A DNA stretch of 64,000 bases from Heloderma charlesbogerti (lineage: Eukaryota; Chordata; Lepidosauria; Squamata; Helodermatidae): NCBI GenBank assembly GCA_026122225.1, contig JANEZZ010002680.1, forward strand, positions 124,001-188,000, read 5' to 3'. Below, in pieces: positions 11,839 to 25,900 of the stretch (position 1 is its first letter; each line of letters begins with the position of its first letter). A program made the translations under genes and the position numbers. Below the pieces are notes generated by a model. It was given only the letters and a program-made list of their open reading frames with translations. It searched no databases and was not told the DNA's origin.

Positions 11839-14800
11839 ATCTTCTTGCTATCAGACATTCTCTGGGCAGATTACATACACTAAAGAATAATATACAATAC
11901 AAATCATTAAAAGAATAAAGTTCCTCTTTTTTACTCTCCTGAGGGCTGAGGCTGAGGCCGCTCAGTCCTCCTCAGAGTCCTCCAGCACTCACCTGAAGAA
12001 CGACTGCCTGAAGGGAGGAAGAGAGCTGCTGATGGTCTGCACTGATGGAACTCCCTTTAACGAATAATTACATGGAGCCGATGGGCTATGGGTGCCCTCA
12101 CGCACCCTCAGATTCTCAGCATAGGTGCTTGGTCCTGCGCAGATGCAGAAGACCCCGTCATGGCCATGTTGGAGAGGCAGGGCGAGCAGTCCCACAGGTG
12201 CCCTGCCCCCTCAGCTTTGCTTGCTGCTGCTGTTCATAATAGTACTGATGCCGAGCGGGGGAAACGTTCTGAGCATGTGCACCCACGGAGGGGAGGATGG
12301 AGGGGAAGAAAACCGAGAGGACTGAGAATCAGGAAGCAAAGTGCAGTAGCGGGGCCATGGCAGTGTTGAGTAACTTCCGGGGCAGGGGCTTGACGAGCTT
12401 CTTCTTATGGTCTGAGAGAAGTGGGGAGAACTGCACCCCTTACAAATAGTATGGACCCACCTCTGGCAAAACGTCTCCTTGCCCTGAGACGGCATTCTGG
12501 GGAAAGGAAGGGTGACCAGCGTCAGCTCTAAAGAACCCTCAGGCCATGGGGTGGGGGTGGCATTTACTAGGTTTGGGTGCTGGCCAGTGTCTTTTTGCAT
12601 CCTGGGCAAACGCAAACTGCTGTCCCCAACCTAGAGAGGAAAAGGACTGGGGCCCACAGTGAATAGACATTGTGGAACATACTAGGACAAGGATCTGTAC
12701 ATATAGTCTAGTTCTGGAGACAGTGTATTCACTTAATTTTCAATCCTCCCCCCGCTGCATTTCTCTAGACACCTATGCATAGGATTCAGCCTAACACATG
12801 GGGGCTTAAATGTGGAGGGAGTGTAGGGGCAAATATACCACTGTCGCCCTTAACGTCCCCATGTGCACCAGCCTTCCCATCTTGAGCTGGAAAGTGTGAC
12901 CGCATCAGATGAATGCGCATTGCAGCCTCCCCATGATTGGGAATCCTGAATAGACTGAGGTAGAGTGAGTCAGAGGGAGCAGATGTGGGCAGCTCAATCT
13001 TCCTAGTTTCACATACAATGTTCCCATTGTGGGAGAAGCAGAGATTCATATGGCCACAGCTACCACTGGAAATAGAGTTGGGCTGGTCAACCTCTACTAG
13101 ATTATTGTACTGGCTTCTAATTGCAGTCATGTCTGCAGCCTAACACTTGCAAGAGCACAAAGAATACTTTTTATGTGGCCTTTGTATAAGGAAAACGGAA
13201 TCTACACATTTTGTTTGATTGTGTCTGTTGTGTAAACTGCAGGAAGAGGGACATGTGTTGGTGCAAAGAATAGATTCTTGGTACATATGTTACTAAAAGC
13301 GAATCCTATGCATGTCTACTCAGAAGTCCCACTCATTGGGTTTATTTCCAGGCAAGTGGATATAGAATTTCAGCCTAAAAGCCATTATCTGTTGTCAAAC
13401 TCCTTGTCCTTGAAATTTCATGCAGTATATAAGAGCAGATCAGTAGCCTTCTTTTTAACAGCTATACAAGTTTGAGAATTACAATCAATAATCCTTTGCC
13501 ATCCTAAATGTTTTGGGCGGGAAACTTTATGTGGGAGTTTAAGGATGTTATCCCATTCAACCATTTGTTCAAATATACTCGGGTGCATTGCCCTTTGTCA
13601 CTCTAATTGCATAAGCCATTTTCAGAGGCCAATGGCAAATAAGTCTAGGAACAGCACAATCCTGTACTTGTTTATTTTGAAGTAATTCCAAATGTGCCCA
13701 ATAGAATTTATCTCCCTTCTAAGTATGCTCAGTAGTGAAGCTGTAATGAGAATATTCAATGTGATAAATATAAATATGGGAGCTGACTTAGTAGATGAAC
13801 TAGGTAAATCACAAGATCTTTGTTTCAAAGCTCATCGGAGCCACAAACTCTATAAGGAGACAAGTCATTTTCTTTTGGTTTCTGCCTCTGCCCCTAACTA
13901 CATCTCCAGCATAGTGGGAATAATACTATTATGTGATTCTGTGGGTTGCCCTAAAGCAGGGCTTGACAAACAGTGGCCTTCCAGATTTGGTTGGATTCCA
14001 ATCCCCATCAGCCTCAGACAGCATGGCCAATAATCAGGGATGATGGGAGTTAGAGGTTCAGGTTGCAGATAACAGCAAATTGTGGGTTAGTAACAACAAG
14101 CCATGGGTTAAGCGCTGGTTGTTTAGCCCCTAAACAACAAAGTGCTCTGGGTTTGCACATCACGCTTACAACCTGTGACCCGCCAATCGTAGGTTGTTGA
14201 TTCAACAGGGAAGTGAGGAGTATGCGAGAGGCAGCACGCTCACCCATCTTACTTGTGCTTGGTAAATCATGGGGTCAGTAACCCACAATCTGCAGTTACA
14301 TGCATTATTTTCTTGCCAAGATGGAGCCTGTTTGGTGTGCTCTGAAACTGAGCAACTTGCTAACAAAGACTGATCCATTTTATGGTCCTTTTACAGCAAT
14401 TCACATGTAGAACAATAGACCTCTAGTAATTCCCCCATTACCAAGAATCACGCCCAAGTGAGATAGTCTAAGTTTATGCTTTAACTCTTCAACAGCGTGT
14501 TTCCTATTGATTACAAGTCAGGACACTGTTTGTACGGTAGGCTCTCAACAGTTCCAAATATAGTTAAGCAGCATGATTTACATGGACTGCTCTCTTAAAA
14601 CCAAATTACATTTTACATTAAAATGATTAAATTCATCTTAATGTTTATGTATGTGTTGTAAATAGAACCATGGGAGCTCCCAGTCTAGAGGAACTGGGGC
14701 CCACATGGAATGATGAATTTGTAAAAAATGTTTCTCATTGATCCATGTTGCCAATGAAAAGCTCCAATTCGCCCCAGGAGGGGAAGCAGCTATGGGTGTA

Positions 14801-15050
14801 AATAGCATGTTGCCCAAATGTCCTTGAAGAAAGGGGAGGATACCAAGCTAATAGTATAATAAGCATATTTTCATATTTCAAAATTAGGAGGAAAGTTAGC
14901 ACATTTTTGTGATTTTTGAGCCTATTAAAGAATAACAGTACATGGGTTTGGAATTGCACTAAGTTGGTGTTTTGTCATCTCTGATTCAAATAGGTCTGGA
15001 TGAAACGTGTACACTGCGTATTATTTTCTTGTTTCAAGCTGGATATGGAC

Positions 15051-15175
15051 TCATAATTCATCACTGATGTCCCAGCAGAACTTGAAGGGCAGCTTTTCCA
15101 TCCTCTCCTTAAAAACACTGTCAAACCTTTCATTCTGTGCGACGGTCATCATGTTTTTCCAGTCTCCAATAGTGC
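15051..15175 (-). CDS. Sulfotransferase gene B, terminal coding exon 6
   Basis: 125 bp including the stop at 15053-15051. The acceptor is CTCCAG. It encodes [18 protein letters not shown] and then the C-terminus. GDWK finishes the PAPS motif, and K-x3-TV-x3-E is the SULT dimerisation motif, intact here. Confidence 0.88.
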
Positions 15176-15817
15176 CTGGAGCAGAGGCAAAAGGAGAGCT
15201 TAGTGATGGACAAATGGATACCTATAACTAATTCTGTAGTTTAAGGTAAGGCTCGGTACTTCTTTCTCCCCCATGTTTGCTGGGCCTCCTCCACTGTGAT
15301 CATGGTGGTGGTGGGGACAGAACTCCAGGGACATTTAGGGCAGGAATGCTGAAACTGCATAATGTTTGGAGGGGGTTACTTATTCCAGGGGCTTCATCAC
15401 ACCAGGCCTTTTATCCCATTACTTACTGGGGCTTCTGCTTCTGGATTCTTTGTGGGATTAAGATTGGCTCCTTACACGGGTTCACATGAGGTGTTTGTCT
15501 TTTTCGGCGAGTTCAATGTGTTACATTTTACAGCTACTACATGGCACTGCTGTTATAGCACCATTACAGAAGTACAAAGCAAGTAAAGTGCTTCATAAGT
15601 GCTTTCTAGATAAAAATTGGATCTTCCCTGCGCTTTACTGTGGTCATAAACCACGGGAGTGGCCCTGGAGGTTGACAATATCGTGTAAACGACCTGCTAA
15701 CTTCCATGAGTAACCAATCTTCATCGCACCATATAAGCCCTGTGTGGAGAAGTGGCAGGTGAAGCTGTGGGCCGTTGTACAAGTACTGCCACTGAGTTTG
15801 ATTTGCCACTGACTTAC
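15176..15817 (-). other. Intron 5 of sulfotransferase gene B
   Basis: Holds a MITE-like repeat at about 15380-15752 whose ends are inverted relatives (CTTCATCACACCAGGCCTTTT and, reverse-complemented, CTTCTCCACACAGGGCTTAT). Related copies are at 27122 and 35083. Confidence 0.5.
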
Positions 15818-15998
15818 CTTTGCGAAAAAAGCGTCCTTTACTTAAATCTATTAAGTCAGAAGAAAAGTTCTCAGCATTTGTTCTGGGATCCACTCTAATA
15901 TTATCAATTGAAGCCTTATCCACAATCTCATCCACCACCTCGTCAGTCAGCCTCTTTCCAAGGAACTTGCATATTTTTAATATGGAGCTTCTGAGATC
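15818..15998 (-). CDS. Sulfotransferase gene B, coding exon 5
   Basis: 181 bp. Acceptor TTTCAG, donor GTAAG. It encodes SSILKICKFLGKRLTDE, then VDKASIDNIRVDPRTN, and ends SKGRFFRKG, the first half of the RKGxxGDWK PAPS-binding motif. Confidence 0.88.
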
Positions 15999-18111
15999 CT
16001 GAAATGGGACATGGTTTTGACATCAGGCTAACTGGAAAACGTAACATTCCAGAAACTCAAAATCATAGAATAGGCAGGATAATAGGAAATGTGTAATGAG
16101 ATATTTGCACACCCCTCTCAATCCCTGGAATACCGTCCTGTGGGAGAGACATATGGCTCCCCTTTTTGGCATTTAGAGGCATTCTAAACACTGGGAGTGT
16201 TCCAGTCTGCTGGAAGAATGTGGTGCAGTACTTTAATAATTGTTTTATCAGCCATTTTTTAAAAATGTTTAATTTTAAATTTCATTACAAGTTGTAATCA
16301 TATTACGTTGTTGCTTTACTTTCTAAGCCACTTTGGGAGGGTGAGCACCGTAAAAGGCAGAATGAAACAATGGGTGAGAAGAATACATATATACATGCCT
16401 TTCTGAAAAAGAGGAGAGCCTGTGTGTACTGAATCTTGGCACTGATTCAGGGAACCAAGCCCAATCTATTTTGGACATTTATAATAGGAATACTGGTGAA
16501 AATTGGCCCCAGTCAAGAAAGCCTGCACCGGCCCAAAAGAACACAAGTGGTCTGAAGAACCAAAGGCTGCATAGTTCCAGATCAGTAGTGGGCAGAAAAG
16601 CAGAGAAATCTGCAGGGTCTTTGCTGCTGGTGGCAAATGTCAGCAGACAATAGAAAGAAACCTACAGATAACACAGTTTGCTTTGTTTGAAGCCTACTGC
16701 ACACTCAGAAAAAACAATGTGGTTTGTCCATAACAACAACCCATGGGGTGTCGGGACCACGCATGCATGCTGCCTCCCAACCGCTCGTCAGGTTTGCAGT
16801 GTTGGGGGGTCTCAGTTTGGGGGGCTTTTTTTGGAGCCAGGTCTCAGCTGAGTCCCTCCCACTACCAGCCTACTGCTGTGGAGCCTGAGGCTAGGAGAGC
16901 CTGAGATGCTGTTGTGAGCGGGCGCTGCTGCTGGTGGCAATGGCAGCCGGAGCAGCTCCCTGTGGCCGTGGGCGCCAGGTTAGCAGGCTATGCAGCGAGG
17001 GAGCCGTTGTTGTTGTGGGAAGGAGAAAGGGGCTTGGGGCTTGCGTGGTATGTTTCCCTCCTTCATTTGGCTGTCTGCGGCTTTGTACACTCTGCTTCCT
17101 CTGTTCCCTTCCTTGCCCTCCTCTTGATCCTGCCTTTCTCTCTCTCTCTCTCCCCTCCCCTGTGTGGAAATAGAGAGCTGGGAAGCAAAACAAAAGCTCC
17201 AGCCAGGAGGAGGAAGAAAGCGGGTAGGGGGAGAGAGGGAAGAGGAGGCTGGGTTTAAGAAAGCTCCTGCAGCCTTTCTGTGTTTTTCCTTCTGCTTTTC
17301 TGTGTGTGCTTAGTGGGAGGGAAACTGGGGAAGGTGGAGTCTTGTGTGTTGTGCCACTGCACAGTGCATGGTCTTGAGAAGGTTACATTCAAAAAGGGCA
17401 GGTGCAGGCCCCTGGAAGTTAATGGGATGTACACACTCATGGATTCCTGACAGGCTGCTTTGATTTCTTTATAATAACAAAACAGCCTGCTTGGCTGTTG
17501 CATCTGAAAGAGGCAGTGAGTCAGTTTATGCCTCTTTCTGGAGCACGCGTGTGTACGTATGAGAGAGTGCATCAATGGGTGTTTATGTTTTCTGTGTCTG
17601 TGCACTGTTTTTTGTAAAAGGAGAAGCTTGTGTTTGTATCTGAGGTTTCTACCATGGAAGAGATATAAGTCTTTTGCTTCCAGGAAAGAATGGAAGATAT
17701 TTTCCACTGAAGTATGCAGTGAAAAATGGTTTTGCATTATTATTGTACATTGTTGATTCCCTCTCTCTCTCTCTGTGTGTGTATGTGTATGTATGTATGT
17801 GTGTATGTTGTGTGTGAGTTCAGTGCTGGGAGCAGAGTAGGAGGCTCACTAGGGACAGCTACTCTGGGACCCATCATGGCCTTGAGCTGGCCCTTACTGT
17901 GTAGCTTTGAGGATATCATCATTAGCAGTGGCAGTAACCATTGTTTCTTGAACAAGAGAATGTGGGTCCAGAGAAGGGTTTTTGTGCACTGTGATTTCCC
18001 CTAGGTTGAGACATTGCTCAGAAGGCCACTCACTGAAATCAATGGGAAAAGTTAGTCACAACTTATGACTCTCTTAAGGTCCTCTGATTTCAGTGAGTCT
18101 AATGTAAGCAT
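15999..18111 (-). other. Intron 4 of gene B, part right of exon 5
   Basis: No exon. Contains a G/C-rich stretch (about 16880-17020) and simple repeats of (CT)n(GT)n type at 17758-17815. Short ORFs on both strands here have no recognisable domain. Confidence 0.5.
17758..17815. repeat. (CT)n(GT)n microsatellite
   Basis: CT repeats followed by GT and GTAT repeats. Confidence 0.85.
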
Positions 18112-21100
18112 CTCCTTCATGGATCACTGCCTTGTTGTGGCGAAGGGGCTTGCGTAACTCAGTGAAGCCATAAGCTATGCTGTGCAGGGCCACCCAAGAC
18201 AGACAGGTCATGGCAGAGAGTTCTGACAAAATGTGGTCCACTGGAGAAGGAAATGGCAACCCACTCCAGTATTCTTGCCAAGAAAACCCCATGGAATGTA
18301 TCACAAGGCTAAAAGAGATGACGCCGGAAGATGAGCCCCTCAGGTCGGAAGGTGTCCAATGTACTACTGGGGAAGAGCAGAGGGAATTTCCAAGTAGCGC
18401 CAGAAAGAGTGAAGCGGCTGGGCCAAAGCTGAAAGGACACTCAGCTGTGGATGTGTCTGGTGATGAAAAGAAAATCCGATGCTGTAAAGAACAATATTGT
18501 TTAGGAACCTGTAATGTCAGATCAATGAATCAAGGTAAGCTGGAGGTGGTCAGACATGAGATGGCAAGATTGAACATTGACATCTTGGGAATCAGCGAAC
18601 TAAAATGGACAGGCATGGGCGAATTTAATTCAGGTGACCATCATATCTACACTGTGGGCAAGAATCCCTTAGAAAAATGGAGTAGCAGTCATAGTCAATA
18701 GAAGGGTGGGAAAAGCAGTACTGGGGTACAATCTCAAAAACGATAGAATGATCTCAGTATGAATCCAAGGCAAACTATTCAACATCACAGGAATCCAAAT
18801 CTATGCCCCAACCACTGATGCCGAAGAAGCTGAGGTTGATCGGTTCTATGAAGACCCTACAACACCTTCTAGAACTAACACCAAAAAAAAAGATGTCCTC
18901 TTCATCATAGGGGATTGGAATGCTAAAGTAGGAAGTCAAGAAATCACTGGGATAACAGGCAAGCATGGCCTTGGTGTACAAAATGAAGCAGGACAAAGGC
19001 GAATAGAGTTTTGCCAAGAGAACACGCTGATCATAGCAAACACTCTTTTCCAACAGCACAACAGGCGACTCTACACATGGACATCACCAGATGGTCAATA
19101 TTGAAATCAGATTGATTATGTCCTTTGCAGCCAAAGATGGAGAAGCTCTATACAGTCAGTAAAAACAAGACCGGGAGCTGACTGTGGCTCAGATCATGAG
19201 CTTCTTGTTGCAAAATTTCGGCTTAAATTGAAGAACGTAGGGAAAACCACTAAACCATTCAGGTATGACCTAAATCATATCCCTTATGACTATACAGTGG
19301 AGGTGAGGAATAGATTTCAGGGATTAGACCTGATAGACAGAGTGCCTGAGGAACTATGGACGGAGGTCCGTAACATTGTTCAGGAGGCAGCAACTCAATC
19401 CATCCCAAAGAAAAAGAAATGCAAGAAAGCCAAGTGGCTGTCTGATGAGGCTTTACAAGTAGCTGAGGAAAGAAGGGAAGCGAAAAGCAAGGGAGAAAGG
19501 GGAAGATATATCCAACTGAATGCAGAGTTCCAGAGAATAGCAAGGAGAGACAAGAAGGCCTTTTTAAATGAACAATGCAAAGAAATCGAGGAAAACAACA
19601 GAATGGGAAAGACTAGAGATCTCTTCAAGAAAATCGGAGGTCTCAAGGGAACGTTTTGTGCAAAGACGGGCATGATAAAGGACAAAGAAGGCAGGGACCT
19701 AACAGAAGCAGATGAGATTAAGAAGAGGTGGCAAGAATACACAGAAGAACTATACAGGAAAGATCTGAATGTCCCTGATAGCCATGATAGTGCGGTCACT
19801 GAACTTGAGCCGGACATCCTCGAGAGTGAAGTCAAGTGGGCCTTAGGAAGCATTAGTAACAACAAAGCTAGCGGAGATGACAGGATTCCAGCTGAGCTAT
19901 TTAAAATCCTAAAAGACGATGCTGTTAAAGTGCTGCACTCAATATGCCAACAAATTTGGAACACTCAACAGTGGCCACAAGACTGGAAACGGTCAGTTTA
20001 CATTCCAATTCCAAAGAAGGGCAATGCCAAAGAGTGTTCAAACTACCGTACAATTGCGCTCATTTCACATGCCAGCAAGGTTATGCTCAAAATCCTACAA
20101 GCTAGGCTTCAGCAGCATGTGAACCGAGAACTACCAGAAGTACAAGTGGGGTTTCGAAGAGGCAGAGGAACTAGAGATCAAATGGCCAACTTTCGCTGGA
20201 TCGTGGAGAAAGCAAGAGAATTCCAGAAAAACATCTATTTCTGCTTCATTGACTACGCTAAAGCCTTTGATTGTGTGGATCACAACAAACTGTGGCAAAT
20301 TCTTAAAGAGATGGGGGTACCAGACCACCTTACCCATCTCCTGAGAAACCTGTATGAGGGTCAAGAAGCAACAGTAAGAACCAGACATGGAACAACCGAT
20401 TGGTTCCAAATTGGGAAAGGAGTACGACAAGGCTGCATATTGTCGCCCTGCTTATTTAACTTATATACAGAGTACATCATGAGAAACGCCGGGTTGGATG
20501 AATCACAGGTTGGAATTAAGATTGCCGGGAGAATTATCAACAACCTCAGATACGCAGATGATACCACCCTAATGGCAGAAAGCGAATCTAAAGAGCCTCT
20601 TGTTGAGGGTGAAAGAGGAGAGTGCAAAAGCTGGTTTGAAACTCAACATTAAAAAAACAAAGATCATGGCATCTGGCCCCATCAGTTCCTGGCATATGGA
20701 AGGGGAAGAAATGGAAGCAGTGACAGATTTTATTTTCTTGGGCTCCAAGATCACCGCAGATGGTGACTGTAGCCATGAAATTAAAAGACGCTTGCTCCTT
20801 GGGAGGAAAGCTATGGCAAACCTAGACAGCATAGTAAGAAGCAGAGACATTACCTTGCCGACAAAGGTCCGTCTAATCAAAGCTATGGTTTTCCCAGTAG
20901 CAATGTATGGCTGTGAGAGCTGGACTATAAGGAAGGCTGAGCGCCGAAGAACTGATGCTTTCAAACTGTGGTGCTGGAGAAGACTCTTGCGAGTCCCCTG
21001 GACTGCAAAGAGGTCAAATCAGTCCATCCTAAAGGAAATCAACCCTGAGTGCTCATTGGAAGGACAGATACTGAAACTGAAGCTCAAATATTTTGGCCAC

Positions 21101-21328
21101 CTAATGCGAAGAGAAAACTCTCTGGAAAAGACCCTGATGCTGGGAAAGACTGAGGGCAAAAGGAGAAGGGGGCGGCAGAGGATGAGATGGCTAGATAGCA
21201 TCACTGATGCAATGAATATGGACTTGAGCACGCTGTGGGAGAGAGCGCAGGACAGGAAGGCCTGGCGTGCTATGGTCCATGGGGTCACGAAGAGTCGGAC
21301 ACGACTGAACGACTGAACAACAACACTC
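18112..21328 (+). mobile_element. Bov-B (RTE) LINE, copy 1, near full length
   Basis: A 3.2-kb LINE antisense to the host gene. The 5-prime end reads CTTCATGGATCACTGCC; the 3-prime end reads GACTGAACGACTGAACAACA. The plus strand encodes an apurinic-type endonuclease start (GTCNVRSMNQGK, ILGISELKWTGMGEFNSGD) at 18177-18701, then a reverse transcriptase at 19228-20652 with motifs FCFIDYAKAFDCVDH, GVRQGCILSP and RYADDTTLMA, then a C-terminal region at 20600-21316. Frameshifts near 18655 and 20590, plus stops between 18.7 and 19.2 kb, make it inactive. A short direct repeat TAAGCAT at 18105-18111 and 21329-21335 may be the target duplication. Confidence 0.92.
19228..20652 (+). pseudogene. Bov-B reverse-transcriptase ORF (copy 1)
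   Basis: 474-codon open frame, the longest in the window, covering the RT domain of the RTE-type polyprotein. The catalytic aspartates are visible in DYAKAFD and YADD. It loses frame at about 20590 after TTLMAESESK, and the downstream thumb and C-terminal part continues in another frame to 21316. It is preceded by a broken endonuclease domain. Confidence 0.9.
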
Positions 21329-21335
21329 TAAGCAT

Positions 21336-22885
21336 GACTAAGTCTGGATCCAACTAAAACACCGTAAGAGATGACTGAACTATGGATTCTGGACTCATGA
21401 AAAAAAAACCCTATGAAGTCAGTGGTCTCAGAGGCCACAGAATGTTGGAAGAAACCGGAACAGCGATCAACAATCCAAACTACTGCTCTAGGGAGTATAT
21501 TACAAGATGTGTTTCTGGCACTGTGGGTGATCAGCTGGAAGTTCTGGAAGCTATTATTGCCGCCTTCTTGCTGAATCACAAAAAGACATGCCCTTGTCCT
21601 GCATTCATCGCTCAACAGAACTCCAAAATGACTGAAAGCTCATTTTTATTGTATAAGTTTATAGAGTGTATAATCTTAGAAGGGGGCGTGGGTGTGAGGG
21701 GGCATGGCTGGGACTATCATGAAGGGACCCTGCACTTCTGAATCTGCCAACTGCTTGCTGCTTCCACCTTTCTAAACAACTCATGCTCTGCGATGTGCGA
21801 ACCTGGCACTCTGGGTTACTGAGAGAGAAGCAGCCCAGACTTTTAACCTCACAAAGTTTGCTTCTCCTGATTCTCCATTTGTCTCCTGAGAAATGTTGGT
21901 TCAGTGCCAGCTGTCATTCTTCAGGGTTCAGCGCCTTCCCCAGCATCTTCGGAATGTTACATATCAGAAGGGTGATTGTGGATACATCTTGGCTCTAATG
22001 CATATAATGCTGTTACTTCTCTGAAAGCCCTGAGGCAGGTGTGAGGGGGCAGTGTTTTGTCCCATTCCAGGGAAGAAGAGGAGCTACTGCTTTGCCCAAA
22101 TCTCACCTTCAATTTCTTGAGAATGTTCTTTCCCCATGAAAGAGGCTTTCATTTTTCTGCCTCTTTCTCAGGGTGTTTTATAATTTATTTTGAATTTCTT
22201 TGAGTGGTGTTCTTCAGCTTCCCTAATCACTGTGAGGTGGCCAAGGGTGCTGTGTGTGTTTTCTTTCTTTTATATATTTCTTCATTGCTCTGCAGCCTCC
22301 CAGGTTGCCTGTGCTGCTGGATGTGAAAAAGCCCTGTGGCTGGAATTACCTCAGGATGTTTTCCCTTGGGCTGAAATTAAGTGTGGGAAGCTGAGGAGGC
22401 TACAGGCTGCCAGAGAGATGATAGCGCAATAAAAGACAGGTCACTCGTGTACGTTCCTCGGCTGCCTCAAAATAAGGTAAACCTTGAAGAACCTTGAACC
22501 CAACCCATGGAAATTCCTCCAACATTTTCTTCTCCTTTGAATTTCTGTTTGAAAACCATTCCTTTTCTTTCAAAGTGAATGAGACTGGTAAAAACAACAA
22601 CCGTGGAAGACATTTTCTGCACAGCACTAGTTTCAATACAATATTAGTAGATTGCTCAGTAGTGAATTGTTTGCTTGCTTGGCTTCATTTGGGGACAGGG
22701 GAAGGGGAGGCACAGAGTCTGCTTTCATCAGGACACTTAACTAACTGTTTACTCTGCATGTAAAGCCATCCATTTACTCTTATGTAAAGCCATCTGAGGC
22801 ACAAGGAAGAAAAGGCCACAGAAACGTTAGTTGGGTTTTGTTGGCTGTTTATAATATCAGACTGACTAGCACTGTTATGTCTTAC
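21336..22885 (-). other. Intron 4 of gene B, part left of exon 4
   Basis: No exon or recognisable repeat that I can name. Confidence 0.4.
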
Positions 22886-22980
22886 CTTCCTCATTTCTTC
22901 ATAGGTAAGGAATAGAATGTTGAAGTCATCCCTGTGAGCAGACCAGCCTTCTATGTGGTCTAGCCATGAACTAGCTACCA
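22886..22980 (-). CDS. Sulfotransferase gene B, coding exon 4
   Basis: 95 bp. Acceptor CCTACCAG, donor GTAAG. It encodes the SSWLDHIEGW segment and ILFLTYEEMRK, matching the conserved WxxH...LFLxYEDMK region of SULTs. Both splice phases agree with the neighbours. Confidence 0.87.
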
Positions 22981-25900
22981 CTGGTAGGAGAGAATTTAGT
23001 TTGGCATAAGTCTTAGAGCAGATATAAAGGACACACAATGCAGTTAGTTGAGAGGCTGTGCACTGCACACTTCCAGTTCAGATGTTGCCTCAGCCACAAA
23101 TTCACAATGTTTCAGCTCCACCCAACCTTACTCCTCCCCACCATCTCCAATATGGGGCTGTACAAATAAAACAGTGATAACTTGGCTGGTGAACCAACCT
23201 AATAAAACTGAACATGGTGCCTATTCTTTCAGGCTCAAAAATGGAAGGGAACAAGTGCAACCTTGCGAAAGATGCTGCTGTGTATCCTCCCCCTCCAACA
23301 GAAGTGTTTTTGTCAGGGCTCCTGTCAGCCAAACTCTACCTTCCTCCAGCATATTACAAGCTGTTAGGGGCTCAAGCACACTGGTTCCCACTCCCACCTC
23401 AGGTTCCTGCTTTTCTTTTCAACAGGCACTCAATGTTCCATGGCTCCTGTGGCACCACTGATCCTGCTCAGGTCGCATTGAGCTGGGTTATTGTGAACCT
23501 TTTCTTTTGATTTACCAACATATCTACTACTGTGTTCTAAGGGAGTCCTCCAGGTGTGAAGATATCACCTGACCTTATTTTGGGGTGGCGCACTTCAGCT
23601 TCCAGACTGGCAGGCACTCATCCACCTGAGCTGGCTATTAGAGGGGTCAAGTGGGACGTGCAACAGTATGTTGGACCGTATCCCTGCTTCAGCATCAGCA
23701 CTGAGGATTGTCCCGTACTTCCTTCCAGCCAAGAGGAGAGCAGGGGATTCTGCCAGGCCTGGCACCCCACCCCCCATGCTTATGTTTCTTGGTGCCTTTC
23801 TCTGCTTCTGGCTCCCTAGCTCCCCCTTCTTCAGTCCCTCCTCAGCCTGCTGTTCCCTTTCTCCTTGTATGCTCCTCTGTGCTTTGCTATGTATTTTTCC
23901 TTTTTCTTCCTTCTCACCTTCCACAATTCTCCCCTCTTGTCTTTCCTCTCTCCCAGCTCCTTCTTCATCCCCTCGCCCAGCTCCTTTCTTTCCTCCCTGC
24001 TTTGGCTGTTCTGGCCACCCTCCCTGCTCACCTACCACCGCCCACCACCTTCTACTGCTTCCTGCCTTCTCCACACTGTGAGGATCCTGGTCTTTGGCTG
24101 CCAGCATCAGCACCGGAAGACAGAGGCAGGTGTTGCTCTCCTCACTTAGCCGGCTCTGATCAGGACAGAAGGTTCATTCATACGGGTACTGCCATATTTT
24201 ATCCCATTTGAGTTTTGCTGCACTTTATTTCTGTGCAGATCTGTCATCTGTGGGGGATCTGTGTTAACTTTTTTGTCCTTTTGAACTTTCAGGTTTCTGA
24301 AGAATGTATTGCTACCCTCCTCTTGTTTGTGACTTGGCTGTTTTGGTTACAAAGCCAACAGCACACCCTGCTTGAGTTCTGTATTACAGGGAGCAATGTT
24401 GGAATCCATGGATTCCATAGCAGATACGTAGCAATTTATTTTCCTAGACAATTTAGCTGCTGTATTTTCTAGCTGAAGAAACAGTGTACTGGGTTAAATT
24501 TGTATTTTGTCACTCCACCATCCTATAGTCAAGTCAATCACCTCCTCTTCCTAAGTCAGCATGCTTCTCCAATCTGTGTTAAGCCAGAGGTAATTCTAAA
24601 AGTGCAATAAGAGTAACAGTAGAAGAGTTAAAACATGACGAAGTAGTCAGCTCCTTGTCAATTTCACTAGAACTCTTGTTCTGGCTGGATCCCAAGGAAA
24701 AACCCAAATAAATGAATGATGAATAAAAGAAATGAAATATAGCCGTGGGGGTGAGGTGCAAGGAACATTAGCACACTAGAAAATCCATGGAGGTGACTGT
24801 CTGAAATACTGTCAAGGTGGAATGCAGGAGAAGCTCTGCAGCAAGCATGCAACTGCACACATATTTACCCAGAAGTGTTTGACATTCCTGCTTTACCAAA
24901 TCCTCTAGTTCAGGGGTCCCCAATGCCCACGGTGACCTACAACAACACCCACAAGGCTCTCCCCTCCCTATTATCCCCTCCTTCCCAGCCTCTGCCTTAC
25001 TATGTCTCTCCCCACCCCTCTTTAGCTCTCTTTAAACTAGCCAGGCCCCTACGGCTAGTCCAAATTATATGACTAGTGATACCCTCCGTGGGAGCCATTT
25101 TGTGGTGGTGCTCACAGCAGTTTCTCCAATTGCAAAATGTCCCCACAGGTCCAAAAAGGTTGGGGACCCCTGATCTAGAGTCTGGTTTGTACAGGGTTGG
25201 ATCCAGACTTATCCATATTGAGAATAGACCAATCAAAAGCAATGGCTTAGTACCTGTTAATAAAAATATGGGGCAGGGGGAAACTACCTCTTGACCCTGG
25301 GACTGTTTTTATTAACAAACTTTAAAGGGTTGATAAGCAACATGACTGTCACTGCTACAGTAATATATATATATAAAGCGTTAGAAATCTAATCAAATTG
25401 CAAGAATTAGAGAGTGGTACATCAAGCAATGGGATTGTGCCATTCTAAATGTCTGTGAATCACCCAGAGAGATTTGGCTATTGGATGGTATAGAAATGAT
25501 ATAAATAAATTAATAATAAATAAGCATCTGCTATGAGAGTGAGTCTGAGTGGGACATCTTGAGTTACGTGTGAGCAACAACGGAAGTGATTTAAACAATT
25601 TTGGAACAGCCAACAAATTACAATGATTGGTACCCCAATTTTGTTGATATAAGGAAGAGGAAATGTTTGCATAATATGGCTGTTTAGTATGCTGTTATTC
25701 TTAATTCCCCCCGCCCCGCTCACTTAAAATCAATGATTGAAATTAATTAAAAAATGGATTGGATACCATGAAATCAAAGGGATTTAAGTTAGTCATAACT
25801 AACGTCAGTCCCATTGACTTAAATTGGTCTACTCTAAGTATGAATGGATCCATCCATTCATATTTAATATTAAAGTGAACATTGGATACACTGCACACAG

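Larger units (their letters stand above)
9464..14480. other. Intergenic DNA of unit A, repeats only
   Basis: No supportable gene. It holds old repeats: a (TTTA)n tract at 11808-11838, LINE-tail-like sequence at 11840-11910, a palindromic pair using GCATAGGATTGCA-type phrases at 10880-11000, and a large inverted repeat at about 14065-14300 whose ends both read as GTTAGTAAC / GTCAGTAAC with CCCACAAT. Most of it has a counterpart in 43.0-49.7 kb. Confidence 0.5.

Noticed and set aside
16880..17260. G/C-rich segment resembling a CpG-rich promoter
   Set aside because: CpG density is modest, it sits inside an intron, and no exon or donor site can be tied to it.
19395..19964. 189-codon minus-strand ORF, and its twin at 39427-40011
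   Set aside because: Exact antisense shadows of the Bov-B ORF in both copies.
23595..24150. Long overlapping ORFs on both strands (137-172 codons)
   Set aside because: Produced by a pyrimidine-rich tract in a sulfotransferase intron; low-complexity Ser/Pro/Phe or Lys/Glu composition.
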